Shown: positions 1-5,938, numbered from the stretch's first letter. The stretch is DNA of 6,373 nucleotides from Candidatus Cloacimonadota bacterium (GCA_014382915.1 JACNIV010000058.1:1-6373), one strand, 5' to 3'. The notes: generated by a model from the letters alone, not told the origin. Program-made: numbers and translations.

Positions 1-546
1 ACGCATATTACTAAAAAAACTATAGGAACTTACACCATATTTGAATGCCGATAGAAAATATGCAGAAATTATTCCGATAAAATTGGAAATGATAGTTAAA
101 AGCGGGAACATAAAGGTACCGGCAATGATCCTGGGCATATAAATATAATCCACCGGATCGATAGCCATTGTTTCCAGAGCATCGAGTTGTTCACTGACCC
201 GCATGGTACCTATTTCTGCAGCAATGGAAGCTCCCACTTTTCCCGCCAGAACCAGACCTGTAAGTACCGGTGCCAGTTCGATCATGGTAGATTTTCCCAC
301 AAGTACACCGATAAGGCTGGTTGGAATATATCCGCTGGTCTGATAGGAAGCCTGAACCGAAGTTACCAAGCCTGTAAAAGCAGAAGTTACAGCTATCAGA
401 AGCAAAGAATCGTAGCCGATCCTTTTCATTTGTTTGATTATTTCATTCAACCGCTTTCTTATGCGTGGTATGTGCCCGAATACAATGGCAATAAAAAGAA
501 CAAATTGACCAATAATATTAATGAAATTCAGGCTATTCATATTCAT
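1..546 (-). CDS. mlaE: MlaE-family lipid transport permease (3' end missing)
   Basis: This is the inner-membrane permease of an MCE/Mla-type ABC transporter, which moves phospholipids or other lipids between the inner and outer membranes. The reading frame stays open to the window edge, giving 182 residues; the family is usually about 250-260, so roughly the last 70 are missing. After a short N-terminal helix, hydrophobic segments lie near residues 46-66, 76-110 and 140-164. The family signature sits at about 116-139: SEQLDALETMAIDP followed by YMPR, matching the E-Q-x-x-AL-x-x-x-x-x-DP...PR pattern of MlaE/TTG2B permeases. The start is ATG at 546 or ATG at 540, two codons later; an in-frame stop at 574-576 excludes anything longer. 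Neither start has a Shine-Dalgarno sequence, and the gene begins inside the end of dnaB, which suggests translational coupling. The partner ATPase (MlaF) and MCE protein (MlaD) would be expected beyond the left edge. The family call is firm; the substrate is unknown. Confidence 0.88.
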   Translation of the reverse strand, partial: MNMNSLNFINIIGQFVLFIAIVFGHIPRIRKRLNEIIKQMKRIGYDSLLLIAVTSAFTGLVTSVQASYQTSGYIPTSLIGVLVGKSTMIELAPVLTGLVLAGKVGASIAAEIGTMRVSEQLDALETMAIDPVDYIYMPRIIAGTFMFPLLTIISNFIGIISAYFLSAFKYGVSSYSFFSNMR

Positions 547-1870
547 TCTTATCGCGAAAGGAAGTGAATTCTTTTAGAAAGCGCAGTTCGATCTTACCGA
601 TAGCTCCATGCCTGTTCTTTCCAATAATAATCTCTGCCAAATCGGGAAATTCGGTTTCTTCATTATACACTTCATCACGATAAATAAAAAGAACAACATC
701 GGCATCTTGCTCGATAGCACCGGATTCACGCAGGTCTGCAAGTTTGGGTCTTTTATCTTCCCTGCTTTCCAGACCACGGTTCAACTGTGAAAGAGTAACT
801 ATCGGGATGCTGAGTTCCTTAGCCAGAACTTTAAGATTCCTGGATATTTCCGATATTTCCTGCTGCCTGTTCTCGCGGTTACGCTTAACGGACATTAACT
901 GCATATAATCTATAATGATCAGATCCAGGCCTTTCAATTCAGCTTTTAATCGGCGTGTTTTTGCCCTGATATCGAGGATAGTATTAGAACCGCTGTCATC
1001 TACATATATTTCTTTTTCGGAAAGCACTTCAGCAGCACCGGCAATTCTCAGTATTTTCTTTTCGTTCATGCCATAGCCTTTCAGCATATCATCCATGCTT
1101 ACTTCCGATGCTGAACTGAGCATTCTCATAAGCAGTTCATTACTTTCCATTTCCATGGTTAAGATACCCACTTTTTTATCGTAACGCACAGCAGCATTTG
1201 AGGCTATATTTAAAGCTAACGAAGTTTTGCCCATAGCTGGCCGAGCTGCAATTATTATCAATTGCCCCGGACGGAATCCGCCAATTTTTCTATCGAGATC
1301 CATAAAACCTGTAGGAACACCCAATACGCTTTTTTTGGTAGTTGCTGTCTCTTCAATATTTTTTATAGTGGCAGGAATTATTTCACTTATGCTCTGGAAG
1401 GCTTTTTTACCGGGCCTTTCGGCAATATTAAATATCATCTGTTCTGCCCTGTCCACTATATCATCAACCGCTTCATCGCTGGCATAACATTTCTCGATGA
1501 TCTTGCCAGAGGTTTCAATAAGCTGTCGCAGCAAGGCACGCTCCAAAACGATATTGGCATGAAATTCAATATTTGCACTACTTAGAACGACATCGGAAAG
1601 CTCGTTGATGAATGCTTCTCCGCCTACAGCTTCCAGTTGGGTGTTTGTTTTAAGTTTATTAATAAGTGTAATAATATCTATTTCGATGTTTTCCTCGAAT
1701 AGTTCGATCATATTTTCAAAAATTATCTTGTGCGAAGGACGATAAAAATGATCTTTATCCAACATCTCGATCGATTTGGCAACAGCAAAGTTATCCAGCA
1801 TCATTGCCGATAAAACTGCAGCTTCTGCATTAATATCTTTGGGTGCTTCCCTTTGAATCTTTTTAGCCAT
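533..1870 (-). CDS. dnaB: Replicative DNA helicase DnaB
   Basis: Hexameric 5'-to-3' helicase that unwinds the replication fork and works with primase in the cytoplasm. At 445 residues it is close to the usual 440-480. The N-terminal all-helical domain covers about 8-115, with the family signature PKDINAEAAVLSAMML at 10-25. A linker follows, then a RecA-fold ATPase from about 183. The Walker A loop is AARPAMGKT at 208-216 (K215, T216), Walker B is LIIIDYMQLM at 317-326 (D321), the SQLNR sensor stretch is at 361-365, the LRESGAIEQDADVV motif at 380-393, and the arginine-finger segment KNRHG at 418-422 (R420). The chain is continuous through these motifs, so there is no intein, a common invader of dnaB. 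The ATG start has an AGAGG ribosome-binding site at 1878-1882, seven bases away. It lies 18 bases after udg, and its stop overlaps the start of mlaE. Every expected motif is present and nothing suggests a phage copy. Confidence 0.97.
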   Translation of the reverse strand: MAKKIQREAPKDINAEAAVLSAMMLDNFAVAKSIEMLDKDHFYRPSHKIIFENMIELFEENIEIDIITLINKLKTNTQLEAVGGEAFINELSDVVLSSANIEFHANIVLERALLRQLIETSGKIIEKCYASDEAVDDIVDRAEQMIFNIAERPGKKAFQSISEIIPATIKNIEETATTKKSVLGVPTGFMDLDRKIGGFRPGQLIIIAARPAMGKTSLALNIASNAAVRYDKKVGILTMEMESNELLMRMLSSASEVSMDDMLKGYGMNEKKILRIAGAAEVLSEKEIYVDDSGSNTILDIRAKTRRLKAELKGLDLIIIDYMQLMSVKRNRENRQQEISEISRNLKVLAKELSIPIVTLSQLNRGLESREDKRPKLADLRESGAIEQDADVVLFIYRDEVYNEETEFPDLAEIIIGKNRHGAIGKIELRFLKEFTSFRDKNEYE

Positions 1871-1888
1871 AATTAAACCTCTAAATAA

Positions 1889-2566
1889 TTATAAAGATTG
1901 GTATTCTCTCTGTACATTCTGCAGATCGATCCAGGCGAATTTCTTCCAACCAGGATTTCGTAAAAGAGCTGAAGGATGATAGGTGACAAATGTTCTGATA
2001 CCCATAAATTCATACTCCGTTTCACGAAAAGCTTTCAGGGGTAAATCAGTTTCCAAAAGAGTAACCGCAGCTACTCTTCCCAATAAAAGTAGTATTTTCG
2101 GTTGAATGATTGAAATCTGTTCCTTCAGGTATGGCAAGCAGGCTTGTTTTTCTTCAGGAAGAGGATTCCTGTTATCGGGTGGACGGCATTTAACGATATT
2201 GGCAATATACACTTCATCTCTACTTAAATTGATAGCCTGCAGCATTTTTGTTAATAACTGTCCGGCACGACCTACAAACACTTTTCCTGTTCTATCCTCA
2301 TCTGCTCCGGGACCTTCTCCTATCAGCATCAGTTTAGCTTGTGGATCGCCGTTTCCATAACAAAATTTGTTTCTGCCTTTCCATAAAGAACACTTATTAC
2401 AATTACGATATTTCTCTTCTAAAGCAGAAAGTAACTCGGCATGATCGGTTTCCATTACTACTTTTTTCTTTTTTTGGGAGGGAGTCTTTTGTCCACTAAA
2501 ATAAATATCTTGAATCCCTGATAATTTCAAGTATTCAAGATATTGTTTAATTGATTTCTGGAGCAA
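1889..2566 (-). CDS. udg: Type-4 (4Fe-4S) uracil-DNA glycosylase
   Basis: Base-excision repair enzyme that removes uracil arising from cytosine deamination. Family-4 hallmarks are clear: motif GEGPGADED at 83-91 followed by VFVGRAGQLL (96-105), which form the uracil pocket; NIVKCRPPDNRNP at 123-135; and the late HPSALLR motif at 197-203. Four cysteines suited to a 4Fe-4S cluster lie at 56 and 59 (CNKC), 127 and 143, in the family's spacing. The protein has 225 residues, about 20-40 longer than minimal members, because of an N-terminal helix (QYLEYLKLSGI) and a Lys-rich linker (QKKKK at 31-35) before the catalytic domain; similar leaders occur in many bacterial members. The start is TTG, supported by GGAG at 2576-2579; the next in-frame ATG, residue 38, has no ribosome-binding site. 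It lies 19 bases after the omega-like gene and 18 before dnaB. The family assignment is confident; the exact start is less so. Confidence 0.95.
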   Translation of the reverse strand: MLQKSIKQYLEYLKLSGIQDIYFSGQKTPSQKKKKVVMETDHAELLSALEEKYRNCNKCSLWKGRNKFCYGNGDPQAKLMLIGEGPGADEDRTGKVFVGRAGQLLTKMLQAINLSRDEVYIANIVKCRPPDNRNPLPEEKQACLPYLKEQISIIQPKILLLLGRVAAVTLLETDLPLKAFRETEYEFMGIRTFVTYHPSALLRNPGWKKFAWIDLQNVQREYQSL

Positions 2567-2575
2567 TGTAATATT

Positions 2576-2579
2576 CTCC
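2576..2579 (-). promoter_or_regulatory. Ribosome-binding site of udg, supporting its TTG start
   Basis: Read on the minus strand, GGAG is followed by nine bases and then TTG at 2566. It is the only Shine-Dalgarno-like sequence near the 5' end of udg, and it lies in the short gap after the rpoZ-like stop codon. It favours the TTG start over the downstream ATG at residue 38. Confidence 0.6.
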
Positions 2580-2585
2580 GGAATA

Positions 2586-2825
2586 TTAACGTAATTCTTC
2601 GGGAATTTCGTTTTCCTCTTCTTCCATCACGTAATCGGGAATATTATTGGTAGCAATATGTTCCAGTGCTATCGAAGTAAGTTTGCCCTTTAAAGATTTC
2701 TTTATCGTGAAAGGCAGATTACTTAATCTTTGCACTTCCAAATTTGCCAGAAGCAGAAAAAGATAAGTCATATTATTATTTTCAAGAAATTTTTCTACTG
2801 ATATATCTTTATTACTTACTGTCAT
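2586..2825 (-). CDS. rpoZ: Divergent RNA polymerase omega subunit (RpoZ-like)
   Basis: A 79-residue acidic-tailed protein that I assign to the omega family, which helps fold the beta' subunit of RNA polymerase. Two things support this. The gene directly follows gmk, the classic position of rpoZ. The protein also has the omega layout: a first conserved helix at about 18-36 (MTYLFLLLANLEVQRL, matching the usual R/F-x-LV-x-x-A-x-x-R-A-R-Q region), a short loop, then LKGKLTSIALEHIATNNI at 45-62, which aligns with the KPTVIALREIAEGKI region. Residues 67-79 are strongly acidic (EEEENEIPEE). Identity to well-studied omegas is low, so the call leans on context and the second helix. The ATG start abuts the gmk stop with no gap, and a strong GGAGG lies four bases upstream. 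If not omega, it would be an unknown small helical protein of the same operon. Confidence 0.75.
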   Translation of the reverse strand: MTVSNKDISVEKFLENNNMTYLFLLLANLEVQRLSNLPFTIKKSLKGKLTSIALEHIATNNIPDYVMEEEENEIPEELR

Positions 2826-3443
2826 CTAACCTCCATAAAATTTATTTTTTATATTTGTAAATCTTTCAATCTTTTTTTCCTCAACACGAATTATCTCGAT
2901 CACTTCTCGAACGGCCGTTTCAAAATCATCATTTATTACCAGATAATCGAAATGAGTTATTTCTTCCATTTCTTTGCTAGCGTTTTGCAATCGTATTTCG
3001 ATCTCCTTTGGGGAATCTGTTCCCCTGTCATTCAGGCGCTTTGTAAGTACACTGATATCAGGTGGAATTATAAAGATCGTTACAACCTCGATATCTTGCT
3101 GCAGGATCTGTTTGGCACCCTGAACATCGATGTCCATAATGATATGTCTTCCCTTTTGCAGCTCACTTTCGATGAATCTGCGGGAAGTACCATACCAGCA
3201 GCCATGCACATCTGCCGATTCAAGCAGATCACCGGCAGCTTTAAGTTCTTTGAATTCACTTTCCGAAATGAAATGATAGTCAACACCTTTTCTTTCGTTG
3301 CTACGTGGTTTGCGCGTAGTGTAAGAGATGGAATACCCAACATTTTCACATTCATCTAAAACTCTTCTGAGGATAGCAGATTTACCACCTGCAGAAGGTG
3401 ATATCAGTATGATCAGAAAGCTTTTTTTATCCAATTTTGCCAC
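2826..3443 (-). CDS. gmk: Guanylate kinase
   Basis: Catalyses ATP + GMP to ADP + GDP in the cytoplasm, an essential step of guanine nucleotide supply. At 205 residues it matches the family's usual length. GMP-binding residues are in place: S40 and the TTRKPR stretch (42-47, with R44 and R47), Y56 in DYHF, E75, and the YGT motif at 84-86. The lid segment has LNDRGTD (137-143, R140) and R151, followed by the late FDYLVINDD motif (165-173). The P-loop is unusual: SPSAGGKSA at 15-23 instead of the common APSGAGKSS; the key K21 and S22 are kept. The start is GTG, ten bases after the gcvH stop, with no clear Shine-Dalgarno sequence, so coupling to gcvH translation is likely. The last codons form the ribosome-binding site of the following omega-like gene. 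Identification is secure; kinetic effects of the P-loop change cannot be read from sequence. Confidence 0.95.
   Translation of the reverse strand: MAKLDKKSFLIILISPSAGGKSAILRRVLDECENVGYSISYTTRKPRSNERKGVDYHFISESEFKELKAAGDLLESADVHGCWYGTSRRFIESELQKGRHIIMDIDVQGAKQILQQDIEVVTIFIIPPDISVLTKRLNDRGTDSPKEIEIRLQNASKEMEEITHFDYLVINDDFETAVREVIEIIRVEEKKIERFTNIKNKFYGG
2830..2834 (-). promoter_or_regulatory. Ribosome-binding site of rpoZ-like gene, inside gmk
   Basis: On the minus strand GGAGG sits four bases before the ATG of the rpoZ-like gene. It is formed by the two terminal glycine codons of gmk (GGA GGT), followed by the gmk stop TAG and immediately by ATG. Ribosomes finishing gmk would therefore cover or expose this site, a usual arrangement for translational coupling. 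Confidence 0.8.
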
Positions 3444-3453
3444 GTTTGAGTTT

Positions 3454-3831
3454 TTATTCTTCTATCAGTTCAGCGTAGTCATTTGCTTTCAGCAATGCGT
3501 CCAATTCGGTAGGATCAGAGAGCTTGATCTTGACTATCCAACCTTCTTCAAAGGCTGATTTATTTATGGTTTCCGGTGCATCTTCCAATGCTTCGTTTAC
3601 TTCTAGAACTTCTCCGCTTACAGGGGATATAATATCTTCAACTGCTTTCACAGCTTCGACGGAACCAAGCGCTTCACCCTTTGTAAGTTCATCGCCAACT
3701 TCCGGTAATTCCACATAAACTATATCTCCAAGTTCGTGCTGGGCGTAATCTGTAATGCCCATAACAGCAATATCGTCTTCCACATTCAACCACTCATGTG
3801 ATTCTGTATATAGAAGATGTTCTAACACCAT
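3454..3831 (-). CDS. gcvH: Glycine cleavage system H protein
   Basis: Small lipoyl-carrier protein of the glycine cleavage system. Its lipoyl arm takes the aminomethyl group from the P protein to the T protein and is reoxidised by the L protein. It has 125 residues, against about 125-130 for the family. The opening YTESHEWL (8-15) is the family's YT-x-x-HEW signature. The lipoylation region is ALGSVEAVKAVEDIISPVSG (54-73) with the modified lysine at K62, and the later segment NKSAFEEGWIVKIK closes the fold. The ATG at 3831 is chosen because AGGGAGG lies four bases before it; an upstream in-frame TTG at 3891 would add 20 residues that do not fit the family. No gcvT or gcvP is adjacent, so the partners must be encoded elsewhere. 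It is the first gene of the run leading into gmk, rpoZ-like, udg, dnaB and mlaE. Confidence 0.96.
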   Translation of the reverse strand: MVLEHLLYTESHEWLNVEDDIAVMGITDYAQHELGDIVYVELPEVGDELTKGEALGSVEAVKAVEDIISPVSGEVLEVNEALEDAPETINKSAFEEGWIVKIKLSDPTELDALLKANDYAELIEE

Positions 3832-3835
3832 TTTT

Positions 3836-3842
3836 CCTCCCT
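3836..3842 (-). promoter_or_regulatory. Strong ribosome-binding site of gcvH
   Basis: AGGGAGG on the minus strand, four bases before the ATG at 3831. It is one of the two strongest Shine-Dalgarno sequences in the minus-strand cluster and decides the start against the longer reading from 3891. Confidence 0.85.
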
Positions 3843-3861
3843 GATAATTTATTTTTGGTGA

Positions 3862-3891
3862 TATGCATTCAACATAAGGTTTATATGTCAA
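3862..3891 (-). promoter_or_regulatory. Possible sigma-70-type promoter for the gcvH-mlaE operon
   Basis: A perfect TTGACA lies at 3886-3891 on the minus strand. At 17-18 bases spacing the -10 candidates are ATGCAT or TGCATA, which are poor matches. Transcription would begin about 20-25 bases before the gcvH ribosome-binding site, a sensible position. The 121-base gap from the upstream gene, with no strong terminator, is otherwise empty. The -35 box is seen; promoter function is inferred, and the lineage's promoter consensus is unknown. Confidence 0.3.
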
Positions 3892-3952
3892 GTTTTTATA
3901 CTTATATAGTTTCTTGAAGTATTATTGTTATATATTTTATTGATTTTACCAC

Positions 3953-5311
3953 TTAATATTCGAATTTAAAATTCTTTTCTTTGAACAAAATCAAACAGGT
4001 ATCAACTACTATCTCATCAAATAAAATACCTTTGTTTTTGAAAATTTCATCCAGAGCATAATTCACTCCCAGTGCTGGTCTGTACGGTCTGTGGGAGGCT
4101 ATAGCTTCCATTACATCTGCTATGCTAATAATCCGTGCTTCCAAAATGATCTCTTTGCCTTTTAGTTGGTTAGGATAACCCTTGCCGTTCATTCTTTCCT
4201 GATGTTGTAACACAATATCGGCTATAGGCCAGGGAAAATCAATACCTTTCAGGATATCGTAGCCTGCCTGGGGATGTGTTTTTATCAAATTAAATTCAGC
4301 TTCTGTTAAACGGCCGGGTTTGCTTAATATTTCCGAAGGGACATGAATCTTACCAATATCGTGTACATGAGCAGCAATTCGTATACCATCGATTTGATTT
4401 TTGGATAATCCCATTTCTTCTGCAATCGCACAAGCCAGGCTGGAAACTCTTTTCTGATGACCAGCCGTGTAAGGATCTCGCATTTCCACAGCTGAAATAA
4501 GTCCGTTCACAGTATCTTCTAAAAGTTTCTGCAGTTTTTCAAAACTATGTTTTAGTTCTGTAATATCGGTGGCAACTCCCAGTATTACATCAGGTTTACC
4601 GGGTGAATCCAGAGGTACTTTAGTAGTTTGAAACCATCTGATATTACCATCTTTCATTGTAAAAGATTCTTCCGGAATAAATATCGTCTGTTTTGTACGA
4701 ATCACTTTTATATCATCTTCATCGAATTTATCGCTTTCCAATTTACCTGTTTCATTATCTTGTACAAAATCTCTATCAGATCTTCCGATCATCTTTTTGG
4801 GAGTAGTTTCATAAATATCTGCCAGGGCTTTGTTTGCCATCACATATTTACCATTTTTATCTTTTACGAAAATATAATTTGGAACTGTATCGATAACACG
4901 CCACAAGAAATTACGTGTCTCCTTAAGAGTATTTTCCATCTTGGATTTATAGAAAGCCATTTCGATGGTAGCTCGCAGTTCTCGATCTTCAAATGGCTTT
5001 ATAAGATAACCATAAGGTGAAGAAAGAACAGCTTTTTTTAGAATTTTTTCATTTGAATAAGCTGTTAAAAAAATTATGGGGGTCATAAGTTCATTATAGA
5101 TTATTTCTGCAGCTTCCACACCATCCATTTCTCCATCCAGAACAATATCCATCAAAATTAGATCGGGTTTCTTTTCCCGGGCAATTTCGATAGCTTTTTC
5201 ACCAGATGCTACAACACCACAGATATCATAATTAAAAGTTGTTAAAGTGCGTTTGATATCAACCGCTATGATCCTTTCATCTTCCACTACCAAGATCGAT
5301 TTTGCTTTCAT
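3953..5311 (-). CDS. Response regulator with PAS and HD-GYP domains
   Basis: A 452-residue cytoplasmic signalling protein with no membrane segment. The receiver domain covers 1-120, with acidic pocket E10/D11, phospho-acceptor D55 in LILMDIVLDG, T83 and K105 (LIKPFE). A short helical linker follows, then a PAS domain at about 130-255 (VPNYIFVKDKNGKYVMANKA near 143-162, ending at GVATDITELK). The C-terminal HD-GYP domain, about 262-435, belongs to the class that hydrolyses cyclic di-GMP or related dinucleotides. Its metal-site motifs are H285, HDIGK at 317-321 (H317, D318), H346, H370, and D399 in IADVMEAIASHRPYRP; the GYP motif is NGKGYP at 375-380. Where the family usually has HHER, this one has HQER (Q371). 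The ATG start has AGGGG six bases upstream. No sensor kinase gene is adjacent, so it is an orphan regulator. It is divergent from the cold-shock gene and co-directional with gcvH. The domain call is secure; the ligand and enzyme activity are inferred. Confidence 0.94.
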   Translation of the reverse strand: MKAKSILVVEDERIIAVDIKRTLTTFNYDICGVVASGEKAIEIAREKKPDLILMDIVLDGEMDGVEAAEIIYNELMTPIIFLTAYSNEKILKKAVLSSPYGYLIKPFEDRELRATIEMAFYKSKMENTLKETRNFLWRVIDTVPNYIFVKDKNGKYVMANKALADIYETTPKKMIGRSDRDFVQDNETGKLESDKFDEDDIKVIRTKQTIFIPEESFTMKDGNIRWFQTTKVPLDSPGKPDVILGVATDITELKHSFEKLQKLLEDTVNGLISAVEMRDPYTAGHQKRVSSLACAIAEEMGLSKNQIDGIRIAAHVHDIGKIHVPSEILSKPGRLTEAEFNLIKTHPQAGYDILKGIDFPWPIADIVLQHQERMNGKGYPNQLKGKEIILEARIISIADVMEAIASHRPYRPALGVNYALDEIFKNKGILFDEIVVDTCLILFKEKNFKFEY

Positions 5312-5340
5312 TCAAAACCCCTGCTACCAAATAGAATAAT

Positions 5341-5368
5341 TTTGGAATAAAATATTTTTCATTCCAAA
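5341..5368. promoter_or_regulatory. Palindrome upstream of the HD-GYP regulator (operator candidate)
   Basis: TTTGGAAT (5341-5348) and ATTCCAAA (5361-5368) are perfect reverse complements separated by 12 bases. Inside them AAA and TTT pair again after one mismatch, so the 28-base unit is an imperfect palindrome centred on TATT. It lies 30-57 bases before the ATG of the regulator gene, a place for an operator or a leader hairpin. It is AT-rich, so chance is possible, but the eight-base arms contain GG/CC pairs. Confidence 0.45.
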
Positions 5369-5580
5369 CTTTGCAAGATATTTTGTTAATTAAGTGAGTA
5401 AAAAACATAATGAAGCAAAAATAACCTCCCATTTTCTGTTTAAAAACAATGTGAAAAATTATCTGTTTAGTACTATTTTTTTTATTAAGCATGCAAATAA
5501 TTTGTTTTATTAAATTAAAAAATTGACAAATATTAAGCTGAAAGTGTTTTGTCCCCAAGTGATTAAGTGTAAAGTTCTTC

Positions 5581-5586
5581 TATAGT
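5581..5586 (+). promoter_or_regulatory. Weak -10 candidate for the cold-shock gene
   Basis: TATAGT matches five of six positions of the sigma-70 -10 consensus. GTGATT at 5559-5564, 16 bases upstream, is only a three-of-six -35 match. If used, it gives an untranslated leader of about 80 bases. Cold-shock genes commonly have long leaders, but this placement is tentative. Confidence 0.22.
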
Positions 5587-5638
5587 TCTACCCGTTTATT
5601 ATAGGGAATAATCATAGTAGTGTTTAGACTCATTCGCA

Positions 5639-5652
5639 TGGGATTTATCCCA
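5639..5652 (+). promoter_or_regulatory. Small leader hairpin before the cold-shock ribosome-binding site
   Basis: TGGGA (5639-5643) and TCCCA (5648-5652) form a five-base-pair stem with a TTTA loop, followed by eight A residues (5652-5659) and then the Shine-Dalgarno sequence. A leader structure fits the known temperature-dependent control of cold-shock mRNAs, but the stem is short and its effect is inferred. Confidence 0.35.
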
Positions 5653-5661
5653 AAAAAAACT

Positions 5662-5666
5662 AGGAG
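5662..5666 (+). promoter_or_regulatory. Ribosome-binding site of the cold-shock gene
   Basis: AGGAG lies seven bases before the ATG at 5674. It rules out the longer readings from GTG at 5620 or ATG at 5638, neither of which has such a site; those readings would also put 12-18 atypical residues ahead of the domain. Confidence 0.85.
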
Positions 5667-5673
5667 CAAAAGT

Positions 5674-5874
5674 ATGTTAGAAGGTACCGTTAAGTGGTTT
5701 AATGAACAAAAAGGGTTTGGATTTATATCCGCAACCGATGGAAATGATTATTTTGTTCATCATTCAAGTATTTTGGGTGAAGGCTTTAAATCACTTCCCG
5801 AAGGTGCAAAAGTACAGTTTGAAATTGAAGAAACCGAAAAGGGCAAAAGAGCCGTTCAAGTTTCTCTAGTATAA
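5674..5874 (+). CDS. csp: Cold-shock domain protein (CspA family)
   Basis: A 66-residue single OB-fold protein of the CspA family that binds single-stranded RNA and DNA and melts RNA structure. The sequence opens with the family's [13 protein letters not shown]1 is KGFGFI (13-18). RNP2 is DYFVHH (25-30), where the usual form is DIFVHF, so two positions are changed (I to Y and F to H) but the stacking residues F27 and H29 are kept. The end, [10 protein letters not shown], corresponds to the last strand. Length matches the family's 65-70. It is the only plus-strand gene, faces away from the HD-GYP regulator, and forms a monocistronic unit closed by a strong terminator 18 bases after the stop. 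Whether expression is cold-induced cannot be told; many family members are constitutive. Confidence 0.97.
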   Translation: MLEGTVKWFNEQKGFGFISATDGNDYFVHHSSILGEGFKSLPEGAKVQFEIEETEKGKRAVQVSLV

Positions 5875-5892
5875 ACCGTATTAGTACATCTT

Positions 5893-5924
5893 AAAAAGCT
5901 CGATGAAAATCGAGCTTTTTTTTT
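5893..5924 (+). terminator. Intrinsic terminator of the cold-shock gene
   Basis: AAAAAGCTCGAT (5893-5904) and ATCGAGCTTTTT (5909-5920) make a perfect 12-base-pair stem closed by a GAAA tetraloop. The 3' arm runs into further T residues, giving nine in a row (5916-5924). It starts 18 bases after the stop codon. The A-rich 5' flank gives only five U residues for reverse-direction use, so it acts mainly rightward. Confidence 0.95.
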
Positions 5925-5938
5925 ATGCTCTTATCCGC

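Larger units (their letters stand above)
5312..5673. other. AT-rich divergent intergenic region
   Basis: 362 bases between the start of the HD-GYP regulator (leftward) and the cold-shock gene (rightward). It contains long A/T runs and no convincing gene. It must carry promoters for both directions. On the plus strand TTGACA occurs at 5523-5528 but lacks a good -10 box at 16-18 bases; TATAGT at 5581-5586 is the best -10-like hexamer and has only a weak -35 partner (GTGATT, 5559-5564). A palindrome at 5341-5368 and a small hairpin at 5639-5652 are listed separately. Neither promoter can be fixed from sequence alone. Confidence 0.6.

Noticed and set aside
187..567. Plus-strand open frame of 126 codons
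   Set aside because: It runs antisense to mlaE, has no family resemblance and no ribosome-binding site; the minus-strand frame carries a clear MlaE signature.
533..1870. Intein or phage origin of dnaB
   Set aside because: The helicase motifs are continuous with no insertion, and its neighbours are ordinary chromosomal genes.
3832..3891. Longer GcvH starting at TTG 3891
   Set aside because: The extra 20 residues do not fit the family, and the strong ribosome-binding site at 3836-3842 points to ATG 3831.
3892..3930. Possible terminator of the HD-GYP gene (ATACTT...AAGTAT on the minus strand)
   Set aside because: Only six weak pairs around a 14-base loop and no T tract on the transcribed side; not a credible intrinsic terminator.
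5277..5558. Minus-strand open frame of 93 codons upstream of the HD-GYP gene
   Set aside because: It is a low-complexity product of AT-rich intergenic DNA, overlaps the true start of the regulator, and shows no recognisable domain.
5620..5673. Longer cold-shock protein starting at GTG 5620 or ATG 5638
   Set aside because: The added residues are foreign to the family, no ribosome-binding site precedes either codon, and the hairpin and AGGAG sit within the extension.
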